64,000 nt of DNA. Source: Xanthomonas sacchari. GTDB lineage: Bacteria > Pseudomonadota > Gammaproteobacteria > Xanthomonadales > Xanthomonadaceae. The position numbers and the translations under genes were made by a program. A model generated the notes under the pieces. The model did not search any database. It saw only the letters and a program-made list of their open reading frames with translations, and was not told where the DNA came from. This document shows positions 1-12,259 of this stretch, in pieces; position 1 is the first letter of the stretch; every line of letters begins with the position of its first letter. The stretch is taken from the NCBI RefSeq assembly GCF_040529065.1, contig NZ_CP132343.1, positions 2,232,001 through 2,296,000 of the forward strand, in the 5' to 3' direction.

Positions 1-848
1 AGGAACACGTCTCGCTTGCGCTGCAGCGGATGCGCGCCATTGCAGACGGCACGGATCGCGTTCGCGCCGAGGCGCTCGGCGAAGGTGCAGGCCAGGGACA
101 GCATCAGTTGCTTGGGCCGCAGCCCGTGCATCTGCTTGGTCAGCGCGCGCACCACGTCGCGGGCGTCGGCACCCTTGGGGCCCTGCAGGCAACCGATCAG
201 CACCGTCGGATGGGCAGCGTCGCCGGTCAAGGTCAGCACCAGGCGATACAGCTCGCGTCCCGCCGCGTCGCTGAGCTGCAGCCACAGTTCGCCTTCGCAG
301 CTCATCGGCGCCGGCGGCAGCAGCGACAGCGTCAGCGCGCTGCCATCGTGCAGCGGCAGCGTCCCCAGGTCCGCCTGGCCGTGCCGGTAGATGGCGTCGA
401 ACAACCCGGCCGGCAGGCGCTCGAGCATCAGGCGATAGTGCTGCCGGAGGTGGTGCAGCCGCGCCTTGCTGTCCCAGCGTGTGTTGACGAAACGGTGCAG
501 GTGGCGCTCGAGCAGGCGCGGATCGCGCTCGGCATAGCCGCGCATCCGCGGATCGCGGCGCAGTTCGTCGAGGAAACGCAGATGCGTGGCAGGCATGCAC
601 AGCGCACGCAGCATGTACTTGGTGGCCTTGATCCCGCGCTGCACCGGGTTGCCGTGCCAGTCGGTCCGCCCCTGGAACGAGCCCAGGAACAGCGGCCACC
701 AGCGGGCCGGTGCGGCGCTGCCGCTCGGCCGGGGCGGCGGCGCCGGCCGGGCCGGGCGCGCCGACGCCGACTCGAACGCCGCGGCGCTCGCGGAAACGTC
801 CACCAGATCAGTGGGTTGCAGGAGGAATTCGGTGGTTGCGTCGGTCAC
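1..848 (-). CDS. VirK/YbjX family protein (DUF535), 3' end beyond the window
   Basis: Reading the minus strand from a GTG at 846-848 gives an open frame to the window edge (about 282 residues seen). After a low-complexity Ala/Pro-rich stretch (residues about 19-50) come segments typical of DUF535 proteins, including RLHHLRQHYRLML near residue 155 and the Arg/Trp-rich FLGSFQGRTDW near residue 55. DUF535 members such as VirK and YbjX are about 300 residues long and are linked to envelope stress, virulence and peptide resistance; the biochemical role is unknown. The start is tentative because no clear ribosome binding site precedes the GTG. The C-terminus lies outside the window, so an intact gene is assumed, not shown. 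Confidence 0.75.
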   Translation of the reverse strand, partial: MTDATTEFLLQPTDLVDVSASAAAFESASARPARPAPPPRPSGSAAPARWWPLFLGSFQGRTDWHGNPVQRGIKATKYMLRALCMPATHLRFLDELRRDPRMRGYAERDPRLLERHLHRFVNTRWDSKARLHHLRQHYRLMLERLPAGLFDAIYRHGQADLGTLPLHDGSALTLSLLPPAPMSCEGELWLQLSDAAGRELYRLVLTLTGDAAHPTVLIGCLQGPKGADARDVVRALTKQMHGLRPKQLMLSLACTFAERLGANAIRAVCNGAHPLQRKRDVF

Positions 849-1015
849 GTTCGGCTCGCAGAGGGGCGGTACTCTCTGACAAGACGTTTCAGCGGGCGAA
901 AATTGAAATGCGTGCGCTCGTCGGGTGATCGCGTCCGCGCGTATGACGTCCTAGCCTGACCGGACCTTTGCCGGGCACGCCGCAGGTGCGCGCGACGGCA
1001 CGTCGATGCACCGAT

Positions 1016-1081
1016 GCAGGAGCGGCTTCAGCCGCGATGGGCTTTCCCGTTCAAGCCGGTCGCGGCTGAAGCCGCTCCTGC
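1016..1081. repeat. GTAG-type REP palindrome pair (intact)
   Basis: This is the only structure in the 353-bp gap between the DUF535 gene and the Smr gene. Two 22-nt arms (1016-1037 and 1060-1081) are perfect reverse complements, and each arm contains the smaller palindrome GCGGCTTCAGCCGC. This is the layout of the REP elements of Stenotrophomonas and Xanthomonas that start with GTAG or a close variant. A second copy at 5041 is split by an insertion sequence. Positions 1068-1081 read GAAGCCGCTCCTGC, one base different from the site used by that element. Confidence 0.85.
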
Positions 1082-1201
1082 GCAACTGTTACAGATCCGT
1101 GCGCGATGGCGGCTTCCGCGTGGACACGGTCCGGCCGGCGATCTCGGTGGCGCGTCGATCTTCCCTCGATCCGCGCCACCGCGCCGCGGCTACGGCACCG
1201 C

Positions 1202-1735
1202 TCAGCGCCGCGCCAACAGCACCAGCATCGCGCCGGTGCCGCCTTGCGCGGTCGGCGCCGAATGGAAAGCCAGCACGTCGTTGCGCTGGCGCAGCAGGCG
1301 GTCCACCAGGTTCTTCAGCAGCGGCACGCCGCCGGATTGCAGGCCCTTGCCGTGGACGATGCGTACGCAGCCGAACTCGTGCGCGTGCGCCTCGGCCAGA
1401 AACTGCCTTAGCAGCGCCTCGGCCTGCGCAGCGGTGGCGCCGTGCAGGTCCAGTTCGTCCTGGGCCGAGAACTGGCCCTTGCGCAGGCGCTGGAACACCC
1501 GCGCCGGCAGATGCTCGCGGCGGTAGCTGGCCACGTCGCCGGCTTCCAGCGGTGCGCTCTGGCGGAGCAACTGCTGGAACTCGCCTTGTGCCTCGGCGTC
1601 GTCGCGTTCGGCCATGCGTGCGCGCGGCCTGGGGCGCGGCTTGGGGTTGGCCGGCGGCGTCGCGTTGAGCGGGGCCACCTTGCCGATGGCCGCACGGAAC
1701 AGGGCAGCGGGGTCTTCGTCGTCGGAATGCGCCAT
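1202..1735 (-). CDS. Smr domain protein
   Basis: A protein of 177 residues. The C-terminal half is a stand-alone Smr (small MutS-related) domain with the LDLHG motif near residue 95 and IVHGKG near residue 128. Smr domains nick or cleave DNA or RNA; in bacteria related proteins act at collided ribosomes or on branched DNA, but the substrate of this short single-domain form is unknown. The N-terminus is polar with a proline/arginine-rich linker. I chose the ATG at 1735 (MAHSDDED) rather than the GTG two codons upstream. The gene is divergent from surE; about 205 bp separates the starts. Confidence 0.85.
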   Translation of the reverse strand: MAHSDDEDPAALFRAAIGKVAPLNATPPANPKPRPRPRARMAERDDAEAQGEFQQLLRQSAPLEAGDVASYRREHLPARVFQRLRKGQFSAQDELDLHGATAAQAEALLRQFLAEAHAHEFGCVRIVHGKGLQSGGVPLLKNLVDRLLRQRNDVLAFHSAPTAQGGTGAMLVLLARR

Positions 1736-1940
1736 CCGCACAGCTTAGAACGTGCTGCGGGGTTTGAGGTGAGTGCGGGTGTCGCTGGCAGCGCCTGCGC
1801 CATGGCTCGCGGTCACGCTGCTTGCCGAGGACAGCGCCGCTGTTGACTGCCGCGCGAAGGCCGCCACCGCGATCGTCGGCGCGCCGTCAGCGACCTGGCC
1901 GGACGCATCCGGTATCATGCCCCGGTTTTCGAGGAGCACC

Positions 1941-2720
1941 ATGCGCGTATTAGTGAGCAACGACGACGGCGTCGACGCCCCCGGCATCCGCATGCTGGCC
2001 GAGCAGTTGCGCGGCGCCGGCCACGAAGTGACGGTGGTCGCACCCGACCGCGACCGGTCCGGCGCCAGCAATTCGCTGACCCTGGATCTGCCGATCCGGC
2101 TCAAGCGCATCGATCATGACACCTGCAGCGTCGCCGGCACCCCGACCGACTGCGTGCATCTGGCGCTCACCGGCATGCTGGAGTTCGACCCGGACATCGT
2201 GGTCTCCGGCATCAACAATTCCGCCAATCTCGGCGACGACGTGATCTATTCCGGCACCGTCTCGGCGGCGATGGAAGGCCGCTTCCTCGGACTGCCCGCG
2301 GTGGCGGTGTCGCTGGTCACCCACAACCACGACCCCAAGCATTTCCAGACCGCTGCGCGCGCCGCGGTGGAGATCGTGGCCCAGCTCAAGGCCGATCCGC
2401 TGCCGGCCGACACCATCCTCAACGTCAATGTGCCCGACCTGCCGTGGCAGGAGATCAAGGGCTTCGAGGTCACCCGGCTCGGCAACCGCCACCGCTCCGA
2501 ACCGTGCCTGCCGCAGACCGACCCGCGTGGCGCCACCGTGTACTGGATCGGCCCGGCCGGGCGCGAGCAGGACGCCGGCCCCGGTACCGATTTCCATGCG
2601 GTGCGCACCGGCTTCATCTCGATCACCCCGATCCAGGTCGATCTGACCCGCTATCAGGCGTTGGAAAAGGTTGCCAGCTGGGTCGGCGGCCTCACCGCCG
2701 CGCTGGACCGCCCGGCATGA
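1941..2720 (+). CDS. surE: 5'/3'-nucleotidase SurE
   Basis: A 259-residue protein starting [15 protein letters not shown], which carries the metal-binding Asp-Asp of SurE (residues 8-9). The NSAN-type segment ([13 protein letters not shown], near residue 92) and [10 protein letters not shown] are also present. SurE removes phosphate from nucleoside monophosphates and short polyphosphates and is tied to stationary-phase survival. A GAGGAG ribosome binding site at 1931-1936 fixes the ATG; longer upstream starts in this frame are not needed. The stop overlaps the start of pcm by four bases (ATGA), the first link of the surE-pcm-yqaA-nlpD operon. Confidence 0.96.
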   Translation: MRVLVSNDDGVDAPGIRMLAEQLRGAGHEVTVVAPDRDRSGASNSLTLDLPIRLKRIDHDTCSVAGTPTDCVHLALTGMLEFDPDIVVSGINNSANLGDDVIYSGTVSAAMEGRFLGLPAVAVSLVTHNHDPKHFQTAARAAVEIVAQLKADPLPADTILNVNVPDLPWQEIKGFEVTRLGNRHRSEPCLPQTDPRGATVYWIGPAGREQDAGPGTDFHAVRTGFISITPIQVDLTRYQALEKVASWVGGLTAALDRPA

Positions 2721-3394
2721 CCCCGCGGTTGCGCCTGCAGCCGGAAGCGATCGGCATCGGCATGACTTCGCAGCGCGTGCGCGACCGCCTGGTCGAGCGC
2801 CTGCGCGAAGCCGGCATCCGCGACGAGAGCGTGCTCAACGCGGTGCGCACCGTGCCGCGGCATCTGTTCATCGACGAGGCGTTGGCCTCGCGCGCCTACG
2901 AGGACACCGCGCTGCCGATCGGCCATGGCCAGACCATCTCGCAGCCGTGGGTGGTGGCGCGCATGACCGAGACGGTGCTGGAAGCGGCGCCGAAGAAGGT
3001 GCTGGAAGTGGGTACTGGTTCCGGCTACCAGGCGGCGATCCTAGCCGCGCTGGGCCTGGAGGTGCATACCGTCGAGCGCATCGGCGACCTGCTGCGGCAG
3101 GCGCGCAAGCGCTTCCGCCAGCTCGGCATGAACGTGCGCAGCAAGCACGACGACGGCCGCATCGGCTGGCCGGAGCATGGCCCGTTCGATGCCATCGTGG
3201 TCACCGCCGCGGCACCGGCGCTGGTCGATGCGCTGGTCGAACAGCTGGCGCCGGGCGGTTGCCTGGTGGCGCCGGTCGGCGGCCCGTCCGCGCAATCGCT
3301 GATCCGCCTGCGCCGCGCGGCCGACGGCCAGATCGAACAAGACGTCCTGGCGCCGGTGACCTTCGTCCCGTTGCTGTCAGGCATGCTGGATTGA
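2717..3394 (+). CDS. pcm: Protein-L-isoaspartate O-methyltransferase
   Basis: A 225-residue class I SAM-dependent methyltransferase. Visible motifs are [13 protein letters not shown] (near residue 70), the SAM-binding [13 protein letters not shown] (near residue 95) and a strand ending in [12 protein letters not shown]. The enzyme methylates abnormal L-isoaspartyl residues in aged proteins so that they can reset to aspartate. The ATG at 2717 overlaps the surE stop, so the two are translationally coupled. The first 15 residues precede the usual family start; the internal [10 protein letters not shown] at 2762 is a possible alternative start. Confidence 0.95.
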   Translation: MTPRLRLQPEAIGIGMTSQRVRDRLVERLREAGIRDESVLNAVRTVPRHLFIDEALASRAYEDTALPIGHGQTISQPWVVARMTETVLEAAPKKVLEVGTGSGYQAAILAALGLEVHTVERIGDLLRQARKRFRQLGMNVRSKHDDGRIGWPEHGPFDAIVVTAAAPALVDALVEQLAPGGCLVAPVGGPSAQSLIRLRRAADGQIEQDVLAPVTFVPLLSGMLD

Positions 3395-3413
3395 CCTTTC
3401 GGAGCCTCGCTGG

Positions 3414-4028
3414 ATGAAGATTTTCGGGCCGTTGTACGAACGTGCCATCGGCTGGTCGCGGCATCGCCGCGCGCCGGCGCTGCTGACCGGGCTCAGTTTC
3501 GCCGAGGCCATCGTGTTCCCGGTGCCGCCGGAAGTGATGCTGGCGCCCATGTCGCTGGCGCAGCCGCGGCGCGCGCTGTGGTTCGCCACGCTGAGCCTGC
3601 TCGGCTCCCTGGCTGGCGCGCTGATCGGCTACCTGCTCGGGCATTTCGCCTTCGCCGCGGTGCAGCCGCTGATCGAATGGCTGGGCTGGACGCAGAAGAT
3701 CGACGCCCAGGTCAGCCATTTGCGCGAGGTCATCGCCGAGTCGCCGTGGCGCGCGTTCTGGCTGTTGGTGCTGGCCGGTTTCACCCCGATTCCGCTGAAG
3801 ATATTCACCTGGGCCTCAGGCATCGTCGGGGTGCCGCTGCTACCGTTCCTGGCGAGCATGCTGGTGGGACGCGGCAAGCGCGTGTATCTGGTGGCCGGGG
3901 CGATCCGCCTCGGCGGGCCGCGCGCCGAAGCCGCGTTGCGCCGCTGGATCGAGCCGCTCGGCTGGGTCGCCTCGGCGATCCTGGCGCTGCTGGTGGTGTG
4001 GGTCATATGGAGAGCCAAGTTCGGATGA
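3414..4028 (+). CDS. YqaA family inner-membrane protein (VTT/DedA-like)
   Basis: A 204-residue protein with several hydrophobic segments (about residues 25-50, 55-85, 110-130 and 180-200) and the conserved amphipathic pattern of the VTT domain, including GFTPIPLKIFTWASGI near residue 120. YqaA proteins belong to the DedA superfamily, whose members are lipid scramblases or transporters; the substrate here is not known. It lies between pcm and nlpD, 19 bp after the former and overlapping the latter by four bases, so it belongs to the same transcript. Confidence 0.88.
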   Translation: MKIFGPLYERAIGWSRHRRAPALLTGLSFAEAIVFPVPPEVMLAPMSLAQPRRALWFATLSLLGSLAGALIGYLLGHFAFAAVQPLIEWLGWTQKIDAQVSHLREVIAESPWRAFWLLVLAGFTPIPLKIFTWASGIVGVPLLPFLASMLVGRGKRVYLVAGAIRLGGPRAEAALRRWIEPLGWVASAILALLVVWVIWRAKFG

Positions 4029-4825
4029 GCGTCGATCGGGTGGTGCGGAACGGCCTGCGGTGCGGCCTGGGTGTGCTGGTGGCGGTGGCGCTCGGCGCCT
4101 GCAGCAGCGCCACGGTGGTGCGCACGCCGGGCGGTACGCCGGTGCGCGGCACCCCTGCCGCGTCGGCGCCGCGCGTGTCCGTGCCCAAGCCCGGGGTCAG
4201 CGCCACCGTGCGCCGCGGCGACACGCTGTATGCGATCGCCCGCGCCAACAACATCACCCCGCAGGACCTGGCCGGCTGGAACGGCCTGCAGCCGCCGTAC
4301 ACGATCTATCCGGGGCAATCGCTGCGGTTGTACCCGCCTGGCGGCACGGTCGCCGCACGGCCTGGCGCTGCCCCTGTGGTGCCGCCGCCGTCGTCCGGTG
4401 CCGGCTCTGTCGCGCGGCCTCCGGTCGCGCCGGCGCCGACACCGGTCAGCAGCGGCTTCTCCTGGCGCTGGCCGGCCGATGGCGTGGTGGTCAGCCGCTT
4501 CGTCAGCGGCGAGACCACCAAGCAGGGCGTGGACATCGCCGGCAGCAACGGCGAGGCGGTGCGTGCCGCCGCCGATGGCGTGGTGGTGTATTCCGGCGCC
4601 GGCCTGGTCGGCTATGGCGAACTGATCATCGTCAAGCACAACGAACAGTGGCTGTCGGCCTACGGCCACAACCGCAAGCGCCTGGTCAACGAAGGCCAGA
4701 ACGTCAAGGCCGGCCAGCAGATCGCCGAGATGGGCCACAGCGGCGCGGCGCGCGACATGCTGCACTTCGAGATCCGCTACAACGGCAAGCCGGTCGACCC
4801 GCTGCTGTATCTGCCGCCGAAGTAA
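4025..4825 (+). CDS. nlpD: NlpD-like lipoprotein, LysM plus degenerate M23 domain
   Basis: A 266-residue lipoprotein. The signal peptide ends in the lipobox LGAC (Cys near residue 25). A LysM peptidoglycan-binding domain (ATVRRGDTLYAIARANN onward, about residues 58-103) is followed by a proline-rich linker and an M23 domain (about residues 150-262). The first zinc ligand of active M23 enzymes (HxGxD) is replaced by QGVDIAGS, as in Escherichia coli NlpD, so the domain most likely activates an amidase (AmiC type) during cell separation rather than cutting peptidoglycan itself. In many gammaproteobacteria rpoS follows; here the next features are a copy of this gene's own 3' end, a REP element and an IS. 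Confidence 0.92.
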   Translation: MSVDRVVRNGLRCGLGVLVAVALGACSSATVVRTPGGTPVRGTPAASAPRVSVPKPGVSATVRRGDTLYAIARANNITPQDLAGWNGLQPPYTIYPGQSLRLYPPGGTVAARPGAAPVVPPPSSGAGSVARPPVAPAPTPVSSGFSWRWPADGVVVSRFVSGETTKQGVDIAGSNGEAVRAAADGVVVYSGAGLVGYGELIIVKHNEQWLSAYGHNRKRLVNEGQNVKAGQQIAEMGHSGAARDMLHFEIRYNGKPVDPLLYLPPK

Positions 4826-4926
4826 CCGGTTGCGTCGTCGCGTGGGCGGATCCCCGGCCGGCGCAGCGCGCCGGGCGTTCGCCATCGGCGCGGCCCAGTG
4901 GGCCGCAAGCGCCGCTGGCTCACCCA

Positions 4927-4976
4927 CTACAACGGCAAGCCGGTCGACCCTCTGCTGTATCTGCCGCCGAAGTAAC
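4927..4976 (+). repeat. Duplicate of the nlpD 3' end
   Basis: Fifty bases identical except one position (4951 T against 4801 G) to 4777-4826, the last codons and stop of nlpD. The copy starts exactly 150 bp after the original and is in the same orientation. It has no start or body of its own, so it is a gene-end remnant that encodes the last 15 residues and stop but cannot be expressed alone. The rest of the gap from 4826 to 5040 holds nothing else that I recognise. Confidence 0.9.
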
Positions 4977-5040
4977 GCCGGCGCGACCAACGGGTTGCCG
5001 CCCTGACGCAGCGTGCAGCCGGTCTCCATTTCCGGCTTTC

Positions 5041-5104
5041 GTAGGAGCGGCTTCAGCCGCGACCGGGGTTCTAGCGAATGTCACAGGTCGTGGCTGAAGC
5101 CGCT
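5041..5104. repeat. GTAG-type REP element, interrupted by the IS110 copy
   Basis: The left arm at 5041-5062 starts GTAGGAGCGGCTTCAGCC. The facing arm starts near 5087 and stops after GAAGCCGCT at 5104; its missing end CCTAC is found at 6253-6257, directly after the insertion sequence. The CT dinucleotide at 5103-5104 recurs at 6251-6252. The second arm has one internal mismatch (5091 T). Confidence 0.88.
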
Positions 5105-5129
5105 TGTGTCAAATGAGGGTCTATCGTTG

Positions 5130-5290
5130 CAGGTGAGAGCGGAGTGCGGCAGGCCGTTTAGCCGTGGTGCCAGCAAGCACGAGTAGGAGTCAGCGCCGCC
5201 GCACCCCGTGTCTCCTGCCTCATCAGCCCGAACAGTTGCCCGAGTCGCGAGCTCGAACTCCACAAGCATGGGCGTCGGCAGGAGTGCTCT
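5130..5290 (+). ncRNA. Predicted IS110 bridge RNA with readable target and donor loops
   Basis: Two stem-bounded loops lie in the 5' non-coding region. Target loop: stem GTGCGGC 5144-5150 / GCCGCAC 5198-5204, inner hairpin GTGC 5167-5170 / GCAC 5177-5180, left guide AGCCGT 5160-5165 (same sense as target 5098-5103, last base a wobble) and right guide GTAGGAG 5183-5189 (exact complement of CTCCTAC, 6251-6257). Donor loop: stem CTCCTGCC 5212-5219 / GGCAGGAG 5277-5284, left guide ACAGTTG 5232-5238 (identical to the right element end, 6243-6249) and right guide CACAAG 5261-5266 (exact complement of CTTGTG, 5103-5108, at the left end). Bridge RNAs of this layout direct IS621-type recombination. 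The RNA ends are estimates. Confidence 0.82.
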
Positions 5291-5319
5291 CGTGCCTGAG
5301 TCTACTGCGGAGAACGTCT

Positions 5320-6243
5320 ATGCGACGCTATATCGGGATCGATGTATCCAAGGCCGAACTGGTCATTCATGTACTGCCGGACGAGCAGACCTGGACCCAA
5401 CCCAATACGCCACAGGGGCAGCGTGCGCTGGCCCAACGCCTGGCCGAGTTGGGCTGCGAGCGGATCGTGCTGGAAGCCAGTGGCGGCTACGAACATGCCG
5501 TGCTGCAGGTGCTCCGAGAGGCGAACCTGCCGGCAGTGCGGATGGCCGCCGATCGTCCGCGCAAACTAGCCCAGGCCTTGGGCCTGCATGCCAAGACCGA
5601 TGTCCTGGACGCGCGCCTGCTGGCCATCGCCGCCCAGCACATCCCGACCACCCTCACGCCCGTGGTGCCTGAGCACCAGCAATCTCTTCGCGAACTGCTG
5701 GACCTGCGTGCCACCCTGGTGGGCCAGCGCGATGTCCATCGGCGGCGCCTGGAGCACATCACCAGCGCCAAAGTGCAACACCGCTGCCGAGAGGTGATCG
5801 CCCTACTGAACCAGCAGATCCAGACGTTGACGCAGGAGATCGAGCAGCAGGGCAAGACCTGCTCGAGCCTACCCAAGGTGCCTGGGCTCGGCACGATCCT
5901 GCGCGCGGTTCTGGCCGCGCGGCTGCCAGAACTAGGCACGCTGCCGCCACGCAAGCTCGCTGCCCTGGTCGGGCTGGCCCCGTTCAATCACGACAGCGGC
6001 TGCTGGAAAGGCCAACGCCGCATCAAAGGCGGACGTGCCGACGTGCGGCGCGTGCTGTACATGGCCACCTGGGCCAGCATCCGTGCCAAATCCCCCTTGG
6101 CCAACACCTACGCGCGCCTGCGCGCAGCGGGCAAGCCGGCCAAGGTCGCCATCGTCGCCTGTATGCACAAGTTCCTGCGCTGGCTCAACGCCATCGTGCG
6201 CGATCACGCACCATATGCTCCTCCTGTCATCGCAGGTGCATGA
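5320..6243 (+). CDS. IS110-family transposase (RuvC-like DEDD recombinase)
   Basis: A 307-residue protein. The N-terminal DEDD domain shows D8 (IGIDVSK), E52 (VLEASGGYE), D94 and D97 (KTDVLDARL). The C-terminal Transposase_20 domain has the PKVPGLGT segment near residue 185, LAALVGLAPFNHDSG with the likely serine nucleophile S226, and GGRADVRRVLYMAT. Residue spacing matches IS621-type recombinases and no key residue is missing, so the protein looks active. The ATG at 5320 follows the bridge RNA region; the frame is open further upstream but that part is non-coding. The gene ends nine bases before the element's right boundary. Confidence 0.95.
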   Translation: MRRYIGIDVSKAELVIHVLPDEQTWTQPNTPQGQRALAQRLAELGCERIVLEASGGYEHAVLQVLREANLPAVRMAADRPRKLAQALGLHAKTDVLDARLLAIAAQHIPTTLTPVVPEHQQSLRELLDLRATLVGQRDVHRRRLEHITSAKVQHRCREVIALLNQQIQTLTQEIEQQGKTCSSLPKVPGLGTILRAVLAARLPELGTLPPRKLAALVGLAPFNHDSGCWKGQRRIKGGRADVRRVLYMATWASIRAKSPLANTYARLRAAGKPAKVAIVACMHKFLRWLNAIVRDHAPYAPPVIAGA

Positions 6244-6308
6244 CAGTTGACTCCTACGGGAGTGAATGTCTGCGGAAGGCGTGCAACGGGTCCGCAGAGA
6301 CGCCTGGC

Positions 6309-6683
6309 TCAGCCTTCGAGCAGGAACCCGACCGCCACGCGCCGGCCTTCGGCGGCCAGCACGTTGTAGGTGCGTGCCGCGGCGGCGTTGTTCATCACTT
6401 CCACGCCGATGCCGCGGGTCAGGAACAGCGCCATCACCGCCGCGGCGGGAAACACCTGGCGTTCGCCGGTGCCAAGGATCACCAGGGCCGGGTTGAGGTC
6501 CAGCAGCGGTTGCAGATGCTGCGGCTGCAGGTCGCCGGCCAGCGGCGCCTGCCAGTCCTCGACCAGGGTGTCCGGGGCGAGGATGAAGCTGCGGGTCAGC
6601 AGCCGGTCGTTCACCTTGGCCTGGCGGCCGTCGGCCATGCGCAGGGCGTAGGCGTAGTCGGGCAGGTCCTGGGTCAGTTGCAT
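6309..6683 (-). CDS. Mth938-like domain protein (DUF498)
   Basis: A 124-residue single-domain protein. The core LNPALVILGTGERQVFP (near residue 63) and the closing GIGVEVMNNAAAARTYNVL (near residue 92) are diagnostic of the Mth938/NDUFAF3-like fold. Bacterial members have no settled function; the mitochondrial relative helps assemble respiratory complex I. The gene ends close to the IS/REP boundary and its start is 19 bp from the stop of yhbY, so the two are probably co-transcribed. Confidence 0.85.
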   Translation of the reverse strand: MQLTQDLPDYAYALRMADGRQAKVNDRLLTRSFILAPDTLVEDWQAPLAGDLQPQHLQPLLDLNPALVILGTGERQVFPAAAVMALFLTRGIGVEVMNNAAAARTYNVLAAEGRRVAVGFLLEG

Positions 6684-6702
6684 GGGGTCACCGGGAGCGC
6701 GC

Positions 6703-7008
6703 TCAGGCGCGCGGCAGCACGATCTGCCGGTCTTCCTTGGCCGGGCGATACAGGATCGCGGTGTGGCCGATGCGCTGCACCAGCACGCTGTGCGATTGCT
6801 CCACCAGGCTGCCGATGGCGGCGTCGCGGGCCTCGCGGTCGTCGCCGCCGACCTTCACCTTGACCAGTTCGTGGCGCTCCAGCACCTCGTCCAGTTCGGC
6901 CAGGAAGGCCGGGGTGACGCCCTTGCTGCCGATCTGCAGCAGGGGTTTGAGGTCGTGGGCCAGGCCGCGCAGGAAGCGGTTCTGGGCCGAGGTCAGGCTG
7001 ATCGACAT
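6703..7008 (-). CDS. yhbY: YhbY-type CRM-domain RNA-binding protein
   Basis: A 101-residue protein that is a single CRM domain: LKPLLQIGSKGVTPAFLAELDEVLERHELVKVKV contains the GxxG-type loop (GSKG, residues 27-30). YhbY binds pre-50S ribosomal particles and acts in ribosome assembly. The gene starts at the ATG complementary to 7006-7008 and is divergent from rlmE, another 50S maturation factor; 66 bp separates the two starts, so they share a promoter region. Confidence 0.92.
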   Translation of the reverse strand: MSISLTSAQNRFLRGLAHDLKPLLQIGSKGVTPAFLAELDEVLERHELVKVKVGGDDREARDAAIGSLVEQSHSVLVQRIGHTAILYRPAKEDRQIVLPRA

Positions 7009-7074
7009 GCAGGTGGGAGCAGGGTTGGCAAGGGCGATCAGGGTATCATGGCCGCCCCTCCCGACCGTGCGTCC

Positions 7075-7707
7075 ATGGCCACCCGCAGCAAAAGCAGCCA
7101 ACGCTGGCTCCGCGAACATTTCGCCGACCCCTTCGTGAAGAAGGCCCAGGCCGAAGGCATGCGCTCGCGCGCGGCCTACAAGCTGGAGGAACTGCTGCAG
7201 CGCGACAGGCTGCTCAAGCCGGACATGGTGGTGGTCGACCTCGGCGCCGCCCCGGGCGGCTGGTCGCAGCAGGTGCGCAAGTCGATGGGCGACCGCGGCC
7301 GGGTGCTGGCCCTGGACATCCTGGAGATGCCGCCGCTGGCCGGCGTGGAGTTCCTTCACGGTGACTTCAGGGAAGACACGGTGCTATCGCAATTCGAGGC
7401 CATGCTGGGCGACACCCCGGTAGACCTTGTGCTGTCGGATATGGCCCCCAATAAGAGCGGAATGGACGCGGTGGACCAGCCGCGGATGATGCATCTGGCG
7501 GAATTGGCGATGGCGTTCGCCGACAGCCACCTGAAGCCGAATGGCGCGTTCCTGATCAAGCTGTTCCAGGGCGTGGGGTTCGACGACTACATCCGCGACA
7601 TGCGCCGCCGCTATGAGAAGGTGACCATCCGCAAGCCGGCCGCGTCGCGCAAGCGCTCGCCGGAGGTCTACGCCCTCGGACAGGGCAAGCGCGCCCAGAT
7701 CAAGTAA
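7075..7707 (+). CDS. rlmE: 23S rRNA (uridine-2'-O)-methyltransferase RlmE
   Basis: A 210-residue protein, the family's usual length. It shows the SAM site VVDLGAAPGGWSQ (near residue 56), the catalytic Asp in LVLSDMAPN (near residue 123) and the KLFQG lysine motif (near residue 163). RlmE (RrmJ/FtsJ) methylates U2552 of 23S rRNA in the large subunit. I placed the start at 7075 (MATRSKSSQRWL); an ATG nine codons upstream at 7048 is possible. ftsH follows after 65 bp, the order seen in many proteobacteria. Confidence 0.95.
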   Translation: MATRSKSSQRWLREHFADPFVKKAQAEGMRSRAAYKLEELLQRDRLLKPDMVVVDLGAAPGGWSQQVRKSMGDRGRVLALDILEMPPLAGVEFLHGDFREDTVLSQFEAMLGDTPVDLVLSDMAPNKSGMDAVDQPRMMHLAELAMAFADSHLKPNGAFLIKLFQGVGFDDYIRDMRRRYEKVTIRKPAASRKRSPEVYALGQGKRAQIK

Positions 7708-7772
7708 GCTGAACGCAAGGCTGAATCCGCAATGCCACGCATCGAGACAGAGTTGAAGGGACACCGGAGCCA

Positions 7773-9713
<1,941 letters not shown>

Positions 9714-9740
9714 GCGCGGGTCAGCGTTCGATCGCCGAAA

Positions 9741-9768
9741 AGCCAGGGAGCGATCCCTGGCTTTTTTG
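9741..9768 (+). terminator. Rho-independent terminator after ftsH
   Basis: Nine-base-pair stem AGCCAGGGA (9741-9749) / TCCCTGGCT (9754-9762) with loop GCGA, followed by a T run to 9767. It closes the rlmE-ftsH unit. The remaining stretch to folP (9769-9982) keeps an open frame joined to folP (residues such as ADVTVAALAEPLRRLP), but I see no start or domain in it. Confidence 0.9.
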
Positions 9769-9982
9769 TGGGCGGCGACGACGCGTCTGGCGGTGCCAGG
9801 CTCGTCGCCGCGGCGTGCGTGGGCGACAATGCGCGCTTCGTAGTCGGCAGGTGCCGGCCGATGCGCGTGTGCTGCGCACCGCGGCAGCGTTCGGCGCGGC
9901 GCTGTCGCCCGCCGACGTCACCGTCGCCGCGCTCGCCGAGCCGCTTCGCCGCCTGCCGCGGCCACCATCAGGAGACCCGCCG

Positions 9983-12233
<2,251 letters not shown>

Positions 12234-12259
12234 TTCGGTGGTGAAGAGCGGAGCCGCGG

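Larger units (their letters stand above)
5103..6252 (+). mobile_element. IS110-family insertion sequence inserted in a REP arm
   Basis: The element runs between two CT dinucleotides (5103-5104 and 6251-6252). Outside them the flanks join to GAAGCCGCTCCTAC, a REP arm end. It carries one transposase gene with a long 5' non-coding region (about 215 bp) and almost no 3' region, which is the layout of the IS110 group proper (IS621-like) rather than IS1111. There are no terminal inverted repeats and no target duplication beyond the CT core, as expected for the family. The joined ends would read CAGTTGA-CT-TGTGT at a circle junction. Confidence 0.9.

Noticed and set aside
4826-5319. An rpoS gene after nlpD
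   Set aside because: No sigma-factor frame; only the nlpD remnant, REP and the IS were found.
5320-6243. IS1111-type element
   Set aside because: The long non-coding region is upstream of the transposase and there are no subterminal inverted repeats.
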